DNA of 64,000 bases from Muribaculaceae bacterium (GTDB taxonomy: Bacteria; Bacteroidota; Bacteroidia; Bacteroidales; Muribaculaceae), in NCBI GenBank assembly GCA_017427945.1, contig JAFRRT010000026.1, positions 1 to 64,000 on the forward strand, read 5' to 3'. The notes under the pieces were generated by a model. That model saw only the letters and a program-made list of their open reading frames with translations. It was not told the origin of the DNA and searched no databases. The position numbers and the translations under genes are program-made. Shown here in pieces: positions 59,101 through 64,000 of the stretch. The first letter of the stretch is position 1. Each line of letters begins with the position of its first letter.

Positions 59101-59873
59101 GCCGCCCGGGAACGACCTACGACCTGAACACGGGCACCAACCATCCCGGTTGGGAAACTGACGGCACCAAATCCAATGTGACCAAGGTGGTCTTTGACCC
59201 CTCGTTCGCTGATGCCCGCCCAACGAGCACCTACGATTGGTTTTACGGCATGCGCAATCTTCTATCCATCATGGGCATGAACTACCTGTACACCAGCGAG
59301 GTCACCGAGATGCGTTATATGTTCTGTGGCTGCAATAAATTGACAAGCCTTGATGTGAGCAATTTCAACACGTCCCGGTTGACCACTATGAGATCGATGT
59401 TCGATAGCTGCTACGGCTTGACAAGCCTTGACTTGAGCAGTTTCAATACCTCCCAGGTGTTCAATATGGGTGACATGTTCCATGACTGCAATAATCTACG
59501 GACCATCTATGTGGGCAGTAGCTGGAGCACTGCGGTCGTGACTTACTCTACAAATATGTTCAACGGTTGCACCAGCCTGGTAGGCGGCCAGGGCACGACC
59601 TATGACGCAGACCATGTAGGTGCCGAATACGCCCACATCGACGGCGGACCCAGCAACCCGGGCTACTTCACCGAAAAGGTGGACTTCCTGCGTGGCGACG
59701 TGAACGGCGACACCCATGTGAGCATCGCAGACGTGACGGCCCTGATTGACTACCTACTCAGTCACGATGCGTCGTTAATCAATGTTGACGCTGCCGACTG
59801 CAACCTGGACAACAACGTGAGCATCAGCGACGTGACAGCCCTGATTGATTACCTTTTAAGCGGTTCGTGGTGA
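56172..59873 (+). CDS. Giant BspA-like surface protein with three DUF285-type modules and a dockerin
   Basis: A 1233-residue exported protein; start at the ATG at 56172, directly before a signal peptide (ending ALSASA). Residues 25-350 hold LRR_5 (BspA-type) repeats, such as 'VTIPESVTTIRSGAFSGCTGLEDIYCYAETPPTV'. A jelly-roll-like domain follows (about 355-490). Three copies of a DUF285-type module of about 210-235 residues come next, each opening 'AYACYTESNTTLTFYYD' or a near form and closing 'AHIDGG' and 'NPGYFT'. The C-terminus is a dockerin-like pair ('GDVNGDTHVSIADVTALID', 'CNLDNNVSISDVTALID'). BspA proteins mediate adhesion and bind host matrix or other bacteria. Confidence 0.85.
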   Translation: MKKSILFRALVLMAALACALSASAYDFQSGGIYYKILTDNTVAVTYRDGNYNSYSGEVNIPETVSNGGTTYNVTAIDQVAFYKCTNLKHVSLPKTIQQIGDLAFWNCPSLESVYCHAMTVPTLSESAFDASAYDEVTVRVPLSVYYTYAEAAVWQNLRSLDSLPYHFEKDGFYYYINEGNYVYVAQKEDKFNHLAYEGDITIPEWVTALNQTYFVRGIDVSAFWDCHDLTSVKMGRHVEHIESDAFSGCTSLTEVTIPASVLTIEGSTFRNCTGLTRVTIPESVTTIRSGAFSGCTGLEDIYCYAETPPTVYSSTFPSYNATLHVPDGCRSSYLSKNYWKNFNIVAMPTLNGALNVVEDAVEFECADYPWRVVEEGDRTYAISMNYGVPNSESSLYGYVNVPVEGGTLSFDFKAWGEGSSTVYDACLFFIDGVEKFRYGARDNDWETYSVDLAPGEHTLEWRYTKDNANNPEGDYFAVDNVQIVTNPEAYACYTESNTTLTFYYDTQRSSRPGTTYYLNTGAMSTDWEADGTNVSVTKVVFDPSFAGARPTTTYDWFYRMVNLQSITGMEYLNTSEVTKMSWMFGSCSSLTNLDLSHFNTSKVTTMTGMFDGCSRLTCLDLSSFNTSKVTDMSRMFWDNRNLRTIYVGNGWSTATVTSSNDMFYGCTSLVGSQGTAYDENHVDKTYAHIDGGTSNPGYFTAEGDEPWTNPDEAYACYTPSYTTLTFYYDNQRSSRPGTTYDLNTGNIEPAWETDGTNASVTQVVFDPSFANARPTTTYDWFYGMRNLQSITGMSYLNTSEVTNMSFMFANCESLRSLDVSHFNTSQVIRMWAMFYGCSSLTSLDLSHFNTSQLMYMHYMFNGCSSLTNLDLSSFNTSYVIDVSYMFKNCSNLRTVYVGNGWSIPAVTISEDMFYNCTSLVGGRGTTWNSSNPTDKTYAHIDGGPSDPGYFTEFIEPYACYTESNTTLTFYYDTQRSSRPGTTYDLNTGTNHPGWETDGTKSNVTKVVFDPSFADARPTSTYDWFYGMRNLLSIMGMNYLYTSEVTEMRYMFCGCNKLTSLDVSNFNTSRLTTMRSMFDSCYGLTSLDLSSFNTSQVFNMGDMFHDCNNLRTIYVGSSWSTAVVTYSTNMFNGCTSLVGGQGTTYDADHVGAEYAHIDGGPSNPGYFTEKVDFLRGDVNGDTHVSIADVTALIDYLLSHDASLINVDAADCNLDNNVSISDVTALIDYLLSGSW
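57635..59673 (+). repeat. Threefold internal direct repeat (DUF285-type modules)
   Basis: Units of about 635-715 bases at 57635-58270, 58308-59023 and 59037-59673 share long stretches, for instance 'cgcagcagccgcccggg' and 'tttgacccctcgttcgct'. Recombination between them could add or remove modules in frame. Confidence 0.85.
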
Positions 59874-59893
59874 CAACGTCACCAACGCCCCGC

Positions 59894-60110
59894 TAGTTTA
59901 GAGTTTAGAGAGGCATCCGCACACGACGCATGAAACTTATTGACCGTGCTGACGCACGGGAAATTATTCAAATTAATTTTAAATTTTATATCTAATTTGT
60001 TTAATTTCCCGCCCGCAGGGCGGTAATATGTACCAAGCGAAAGAGTCATCCGCACTCTCCTTTTTGGGGAATGCGGATGCCACTCTAAACCCTAAACTCT
60101 AAGCTCTAAC
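59894..60110. repeat. Intergenic repeat of the TTTAGAGTTTA/GGCATCCGC type, long copy
   Basis: Starts gtttagagtttagagaggc and ends atgccactctaaaccc, taaactctaagctctaac. Compared with the copy at 51620-51716 it carries an insert that includes the 82-base hairpin element. Confidence 0.7.
59943..60024 (+). repeat. 82-base hairpin-ended element, copy 1
   Basis: Begins with a perfect hairpin ccgtgc-tgac-gcacgg, runs through an A/T-only core of about 45 bases that is itself a rough palindrome, and ends with a second hairpin cccgccc-gca-gggcgg. It is the near-perfect reverse complement of 60826-60907. Confidence 0.85.
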
Positions 60111-60341
60111 CTGCGGGCTCCAGCCCGCATCTTTGTGATTGTTGTTTTACTTTGATATGATGACATGTGGTTTTATAAAAAACCTGTTTTTGTTACTTTT
60201 TTTTGAAAAAAATTGCCTGAATGAAAAAGAAAGAGTAATTTTATTGCCCAAATTGAGCAATGCGCCCATGTTGTGGCATGATTATTGCTGGTTATTGCAT
60301 TACTAAGACATTATTAACTATTTAATTAGCTTTAAGAAGAT

Positions 60342-60548
60342 ATGAAACCGATTAACATTGTAATGGCTGTAGTGGGCGGTGCCATCGCCGGTGCAGCAGT
60401 GGGTTTACTTTTTGCCCCCGAGAAAGGTGACGACGTACGTCAGCGCATCGCAGATGCCCTGCGTGAACAAGGCGTAAAACTCAAAGGCACTAAGCTCGAC
60501 AACCTCGTTGACGACATCGCCGAGGAGATTAAAGACAAGTTGGATTAA
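60342..60548 (+). CDS. YtxH-domain protein 1
   Basis: A 68-residue protein. One Gly/Ala-rich helix (MAVVGGAIAGAAVGLLFAP, about 8-26) followed by the YtxH hallmark 'LLFAPEKGDDVRQRIADALREQG' and an amphipathic tail. YtxH proteins are often induced by general stress in Firmicutes; their molecular role is unsettled. It lies 23 bases before a second YtxH gene. Confidence 0.85.
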   Translation: MKPINIVMAVVGGAIAGAAVGLLFAPEKGDDVRQRIADALREQGVKLKGTKLDNLVDDIAEEIKDKLD

Positions 60549-60571
60549 TAACACATTAATATTATAGTACA

Positions 60572-60769
60572 ATGAGAGGATTAAGTGTATTATACGCATT
60601 CTTGGGAGGTGCTCTGGTAGGCGCTTCGGCCGCTATCCTGTTCGCTCCTGAGAAGGGTTCCGACCTGCGCAGCCGCATCAAAGAGATGCTGAAGAAAAAC
60701 GGCATCGACTTCAGCGACGACGAGGTTGAGCAGCTGGTGAAGCAGATCAGCGCCCAGATTGAGGACTGA
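60572..60769 (+). CDS. YtxH-domain protein 2
   Basis: A 65-residue protein with a Gly/Ala helix (LYAFLGGALVGASAAILFAP) and 'ILFAPEKGSDLRSRIKEMLKKNG', the same layout as its upstream neighbour, so the pair arose by duplication. The acidic tail (DDEVEQLVKQISAQIED) probably forms a helix. An inverted element follows 57 bases downstream. Confidence 0.85.
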   Translation: MRGLSVLYAFLGGALVGASAAILFAPEKGSDLRSRIKEMLKKNGIDFSDDEVEQLVKQISAQIED

Positions 60770-60825
60770 CAAAATTTCACACACCATGACAGGCGGTGTG
60801 TCATATCGACTGTGACACAATAATA

Positions 60826-60907
60826 ACCGCCCTGGCGGGCGGGAAATTAAACAAATTAAAATTAAATTTGAAATTAATTTGAATAATTTCCCGTGCGTCA
60901 GCACGGT
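60826..60907 (-). repeat. 82-base hairpin-ended element, copy 2 (inverted)
   Basis: Reverse complement of the element at 59943-60024 with only a few changes, mostly in the A/T core. The two copies bracket the YtxH pair. Confidence 0.85.
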
Positions 60908-60955
60908 TAAAGATTTGTGTGTCATGCATGATGCACTCGTTTAGCTGAAATTGAC

Positions 60956-61309
60956 ATGAACGAGATCGATTATAAAAAACTGTTCACCGAAGCGCGCAAC
61001 CACTTCTCCCTGGAGTGGGACTACACCAAGCTCACCGCAGTAGAGAAGCTGGCTGTCTTGCTGTCTGCGACAGCGTTTGTCGCCGTGGTGATCATCATCT
61101 GCACCTTTGCCCTCCATTACCTGTTCTCGACGCTGATAACTGTTCTCGCCGAGGCCATGGGCTGCACCTGGGGTGCCAATCTGGTAGCTGTGGGCATCTT
61201 GCTGGTGCTGCTGCTTGTGGTGTTTGCCTTCAAGAAGCAACTTATCGTGAACCCCATCGCAAGATTTGTGAGCAAACTGTTCCTAAAACCCGAAGATCAT
61301 GAGCAATAG
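60956..61309 (+). CDS. Holin-X-like (phage holin superfamily III type) membrane protein
   Basis: A 117-residue protein. An N-terminal soluble stretch (1-32, ending KLTAVEKLAVLLS) precedes two hydrophobic helices (about 35-58 and 72-92). The 'FKKQLIVNPIARFVSKLFL' tail is basic. This matches the DUF1469/holin-X layout found in chromosomal stress loci rather than a lytic phage holin. There are no other phage genes nearby. It overlaps the next gene by 11 bases, so their translation is coupled. Confidence 0.7.
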   Translation: MNEIDYKKLFTEARNHFSLEWDYTKLTAVEKLAVLLSATAFVAVVIIICTFALHYLFSTLITVLAEAMGCTWGANLVAVGILLVLLLVVFAFKKQLIVNPIARFVSKLFLKPEDHEQ

Positions 61310-61643
61310 CGAGAACAGCAATCCCTCAGGCAACGGCAACACAACGCCGAAGGTGACTGCCAGCCCCCAGAGCGAGTGGCGCGGCATGACCATCGAGGAA
61401 CTGCGGTATGCCCGCGGCAAGGCTTTGATACGCCGCGAGGTGGGCCGTGCATCGCTGCAGTTCAATCTTGATGAGATGAAGGACAATGTTGCCAGCAACG
61501 GCGTGAGGGCCCTGATGTTCAGCCCCGGCACGGTATCACACCTGAAGACCGCCGACTATGTGCTGCTGGGCTTCAAGCTCATGCGCTGGCTGACAGGATT
61601 ACGCAACAACAGCAGTAGTCGCAGGCGTCGTCGCCGCCGTTAA
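61299..61643 (+). CDS. Small soluble protein with poly-Arg tail, function unknown
   Basis: A 114-residue protein. A low-complexity start (SNSENSNPSGNGNTTPK) is followed by a structured part: 'EWRGMTIEELRYARGKALIRREVGRASLQFNLDEMK', and 'GTVSHLKTADYVLLGFKLMRWLTGL'. The last eight or so residues are Arg (after SSS), which would bind nucleic acid or acidic lipids. Similar short proteins follow YtxH/holin-X genes in Bacteroidales to my memory. Start overlaps the upstream gene. Confidence 0.7.
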   Translation: MSNSENSNPSGNGNTTPKVTASPQSEWRGMTIEELRYARGKALIRREVGRASLQFNLDEMKDNVASNGVRALMFSPGTVSHLKTADYVLLGFKLMRWLTGLRNNSSSRRRRRRR

Positions 61644-61734
61644 AAAAGTGCGCGAAATTGCCGCATTTTTGCCCGTGTTTTTGGGTAAAAAAGTCAAAAA
61701 AACACCCAAAATGTCACTTTTTTCATAAAAAATG

Positions 61735-61764
61735 TTGCTGTTTTTTTGATTTTATTTAAATTTG
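61735..61764 (+). promoter_or_regulatory. Promoter of the ECF sigma factor gene
   Basis: TTG (61735-61737), a 19-base spacer and TAAATTTG (61757-61764). The 5' leader before the ATG at 61885 is about 115 bases, unusually long for this window. Confidence 0.75.
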
Positions 61765-61884
61765 CGGCGTGAATCCCGAGGATTTCACACGAGAGAAGTA
61801 TATAACATTTAATGATAATAACATCTAAACAATAAATTGCCTATCGACGAACATTACTCATTATTGACCAAAAATAAATAAGTA

Positions 61885-62475
61885 ATGAAGGTTTACAAGG
61901 ACAAGAGCGATGAACAACTGATATCGCTGTATGTCGATGGCAAAAACGAGGCCTTTGATGCGCTCATTGAACGTCACAAAGACCGTGTTTTCATGTACAT
62001 ATATCACGCCGTGAAAAACGAAGAACTTGCCAACGACATTTTTCAAGACACTTTCTTCAAAGTCATCACGACACTCAAGCAGGGCCGCTATGTCGAGAAT
62101 GGCCATTTCCCGGCATGGATTACCCGCATCGCCCATAACCTGATTATCGACTACTTCCGCCAGACCAAGGCCGAGAACCTGCAGTCGACCGACGACGAGG
62201 ATGTCAACATCCTGAACCGCAAGGAACTCTCGGGCGGTACCATCGAGGACGACCTGGTGACGACGCAAATCCACAACGACGTGCGCCGCCTGGTGAATGC
62301 GCTGCCCGACAGCCAGCGCGAAGTGCTGGAGATGCGTTACTACAAGAACATGAGCTTCAAAGAGATCGCCGACACAACCGGCGTGAGCATCAACACCGCC
62401 CTGGGACGCATGCGCTATGCCATCCTGAACATGCGCCGCATCGCCGAGGAGCACAACATCGTGCTGACCATGTAA
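61885..62475 (+). CDS. ECF-family RNA polymerase sigma factor
   Basis: A 196-residue sigma factor with regions 2 and 4 only. Region 2 includes 'NEAFDALIERHKDRVFMYIYHAVKNEELANDIFQDTFFKVIT', and region 4 includes 'LPDSQREVLEMRYYKNMSFKEIADTTGVSINTALGRMRYAI', the helix-turn-helix that reads the -35 element. No anti-sigma gene follows; the next gene is a 5'-nucleotidase after a terminator, so control must come from the promoter, the long leader or another protein. Its target promoters are unknown. Confidence 0.93.
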   Translation: MKVYKDKSDEQLISLYVDGKNEAFDALIERHKDRVFMYIYHAVKNEELANDIFQDTFFKVITTLKQGRYVENGHFPAWITRIAHNLIIDYFRQTKAENLQSTDDEDVNILNRKELSGGTIEDDLVTTQIHNDVRRLVNALPDSQREVLEMRYYKNMSFKEIADTTGVSINTALGRMRYAILNMRRIAEEHNIVLTM

Positions 62476-62515
62476 GCAGTCCTTTCCACCGGAAATATCA
62501 ACTTGAAATAACTCT

Positions 62516-62560
62516 TGCCAATAAGCAATCACAGCGCATTGCTTATTGGCATATTTTTTT
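62516..62560 (+). terminator. Terminator of the sigma factor gene
   Basis: Perfect 14-base arms (tgccaataagcaat and attgcttattggca) with an eight-base loop, followed by TATTTTTTT. Confidence 0.95.
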
Positions 62561-62581
62561 ACATGAAAAACCACGGCGAAT

Positions 62582-62612
62582 TTTGGGAAAAAGGAAAAAA
62601 ATGGTACTTTTG
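62582..62612 (+). promoter_or_regulatory. Promoter of the 5'-nucleotidase-family gene
   Basis: TTTG (62582-62585), a 19-base spacer and TACTTTTG (62605-62612), a complete Bacteroidetes promoter 40 bases before the ATG. Confidence 0.8.
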
Positions 62613-62652
62613 CACATTAAATAGTAACCATATCAAAAAACATCATACTACT

Positions 62653-64000
62653 ATGTCAAAGTTCCGCAATCTCCTGTTTTTGTGCCTAGGCGCACTGATG
62701 TTATTCCCCTCCATGCGCGCCGAGCACCTGGTCATCGTAGCCGTTAACGACACACATAGCCAGATTGACCCTGCCAGCGACGGCAAGGGGGGTTTGGCTC
62801 GCCGACGCGCCATCTACGACCAGCTGCGTGCCGAGAATCCCAACACTGTATTCATTCATGCCGGCGATGCTGTACAAGGCACGCTATACTACTCGCTCTA
62901 CCGCGGCGAAGTGGAATATGCACTGATGGACACACTGGGCTATGATGCCATCATCATGGGCAACCATGAGTTTGACAACGGCATGGAAGAACTGGCGGAA
63001 CACTACCGCAATGTCGATGCCGTAAAGATAAGCGCCAACTACGACTTCAGCGCCACACCGCTCGACGGCTTGTTCCAGCCCTACTGGATCAAGGCTGTGG
63101 GCGACAAACGCGTAGCATTCTTCGGCATTAACGTCAACCCTAAAGGACTGATTGCTGACTCGAACTGCGAGGGCCTGAATTACCGTTTTGCTCCCGCCGT
63201 TGCCGATGCCACGGCACGTTACCTGAAGGAGATTCTGGGTATGGACTATGCCATCATGGTGTCACACATAGGCTACAGCAGTTATGAGCCCAGTGAGCCC
63301 AACGACTCACTTATCATTCGCAACAGCCGCTTTATCGATATGGTTATCAGCTCGCACTCCCACACGACCATCAAGCCGGGTGGCGGTATGGACCGTGTGG
63401 CCAATGCCGACGGCAAGATGATACCCATTGGGCAGAACGGCAAGAGCGGCAAGCTGGTCGCTACCTATGACCTGGACCTTGAGACCGGTGAAATCGTGTA
63501 CCAGCACATCCCCGTGGATGCTACCTGGGACGAAGCCGCCAGCCGTTATACCGCCATGAACGAGTGGCTTGTCAAATACCGCCGCGGCGTGGACAGCATC
63601 ATGAACAACCCCGTCGCCACGAGTGCCCGCTTCATGAAGGGCTCGAGCGCCGCCTTGCAGAACTGGGTCAGCGATGCCGCAATGGACATCATCAAGGAGT
63701 TATCGGGTATCAAAAACATCGACTGCGCCATGATGAACAAGGGCGGCATTCGCACCGACATGCCTAAGGGCACCGTGACCGAAGGTGTCATCGGCTCTAT
63801 GTTCCCGTTTGAAAACCGCTTCGTCGTCCTGGAGATGACAGGTGAAGAACTCATCGAGTGCATCAAGTTGTTGTGTGGCCGTGGTGGTGACGCCGTGAGC
63901 AAGGAGTTGAAAGCGACCTATAACAGCAAGGGCGAACTCGTCAAGGCTACCGTTAATGGCAAGAAAATCGTCCTCAACAAAACATATAAAGTTGCCACCA
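62653..64000 (+). CDS. UshA-like metallophosphatase/5'-nucleotidase (partial, 3' end missing)
   Basis: The first 449 codons of an exported enzyme that splits nucleotides or other phosphate esters in the periplasm. Signal peptide 1-23. The dimetal site is built from 'VNDTHSQIDPA', 'FIHAGDAVQGTL', 'AIIMGNHEFDNGM', 'IMVSHIGYSSYE' and 'MVISSHSHTTIKPG'. From about residue 320 the C-terminal substrate domain follows with 'LQNWVSDAAMDII', 'MMNKGGIRTDMPKG' and 'GSMFPFENRFVVLEMTGEEL'. The frame is still open at the right edge. Fully typical otherwise; the natural substrate is not known. Confidence 0.92.
   Translation, partial: MSKFRNLLFLCLGALMLFPSMRAEHLVIVAVNDTHSQIDPASDGKGGLARRRAIYDQLRAENPNTVFIHAGDAVQGTLYYSLYRGEVEYALMDTLGYDAIIMGNHEFDNGMEELAEHYRNVDAVKISANYDFSATPLDGLFQPYWIKAVGDKRVAFFGINVNPKGLIADSNCEGLNYRFAPAVADATARYLKEILGMDYAIMVSHIGYSSYEPSEPNDSLIIRNSRFIDMVISSHSHTTIKPGGGMDRVANADGKMIPIGQNGKSGKLVATYDLDLETGEIVYQHIPVDATWDEAASRYTAMNEWLVKYRRGVDSIMNNPVATSARFMKGSSAALQNWVSDAAMDIIKELSGIKNIDCAMMNKGGIRTDMPKGTVTEGVIGSMFPFENRFVVLEMTGEELIECIKLLCGRGGDAVSKELKATYNSKGELVKATVNGKKIVLNKTYKVAT

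Larger units (their letters stand above)
59874..60341. other. 468-base intergenic region made of repeats
   Basis: Holds the long copy of the tttagagttta/ggcatccgc repeat (59894-60110), inside which sits an 82-base element (59943-60024). A separate stem (catccgca/tgcggatg, about 60043-60077) and a poly-T/A-rich stretch lead to the YtxH genes. No coding frame. Confidence 0.6.

Noticed and set aside
60956..61309. Holin-like gene as a sign of a prophage
   Set aside because: No lysin, capsid, terminase or integrase gene is nearby; the neighbours are YtxH genes, which fits a chromosomal stress locus.
1..64000. CRISPR-Cas, restriction-modification, secretion islands or biosynthetic gene clusters
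   Set aside because: Read for signature genes and repeats; none seen apart from single components (porQ) and the RAYT.

Overview
The window comes from the chromosome of a Gram-negative member of the order Bacteroidales, probably near Muribaculaceae or Prevotellaceae. Four things support this. Many genes are preceded by the Bacteroidetes sigma-ABfr -7 box (TAnnTTTG), and several also have a TTG/TTTG element 19-20 nt further upstream; Shine-Dalgarno sequences are mostly absent. LpxC is fused to FabZ. A PorQ-type component of the type IX secretion system (T9SS) is present. Several large secreted proteins carry dockerin-like repeats of the 'ADVTALIDYLL' kind and BspA-type leucine-rich repeats. 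The window is mostly dense, ordinary chromosome with one tRNA. I see no prophage, CRISPR array, plasmid functions or conjugative genes. The only mobile-element gene is a REP-associated tyrosine transposase (RAYT).

Layout. 1-5.8 kb is accessory-like: a partial membrane or secreted gene at the left edge, a GNAT acetyltransferase, a 50-residue membrane protein, a C1-family peptidase, an IMPACT-family protein, a secreted surface protein and a pair of membrane proteins. Intergenic repeats recur here, and there is a decayed copy of a thioesterase 3' end. 5.8-11.1 kb is metabolic: an overlapping operon ybaK-like/aroC/acyl-ACP thioesterase, a thioredoxin-like lipid-independent secreted protein, and luxS with mtnN. 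11.3-19.9 kb holds a secreted protein, prfA, a metallophosphoesterase divergent from an LtaS-like sulfatase-fold enzyme across a long palindrome, the RAYT with its palindromes, a serine hydrolase, and a B3/B4-domain gene followed by a TsaC/Sua5-family gene. 19.9-23.7 kb holds a thioredoxin lipoprotein and the lipid A operon lpxD-lpxC/fabZ-lpxA.

23.8-29.7 kb has two paralogous secreted TPR proteins, gyrA and a DEDDh exonuclease. 30.1-35.4 kb has inositol-3-phosphate synthase, a Wzc-type polysaccharide co-polymerase/tyrosine kinase with a Tyr-Gly tail, and UDP-glucose dehydrogenase. 35.5-43.1 kb has a multidomain secreted endonuclease I, a CDP-alcohol phosphotransferase with an ATP-grasp enzyme, a dockerin-DUF4886 protein and lysA. 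43.4-49.8 kb has tRNA-Ser(GCU), a lipoprotein, a porQ-led operon, and a flavodoxin/OmpH-like group. 50.1-55.7 kb has pepD, a DUF3127 protein, uvrA and an AlkD-like gene. 56.2-59.9 kb is one giant BspA-like surface protein with three DUF285-type modules. 60.3-62.5 kb is a compact envelope/stress-like cluster (two YtxH proteins, a holin-X-like protein, an Arg-tailed protein) followed by an ECF sigma factor. A 5'-nucleotidase-family gene runs off the right edge.

Working together: lipid A synthesis, possible inositol lipid headgroup synthesis, capsule export and T9SS-dependent surface proteins make envelope and surface building the main theme. The most interesting unexplained signals are non-coding: a 25-nt motif with two TGAAAA half-sites upstream of three genes, a pair of about 82-bp inverted elements around the YtxH pair, the RAYT palindromes, and a 43-bp perfect palindrome in a divergent promoter. 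All family calls were made by reading the sequence, without database searches.
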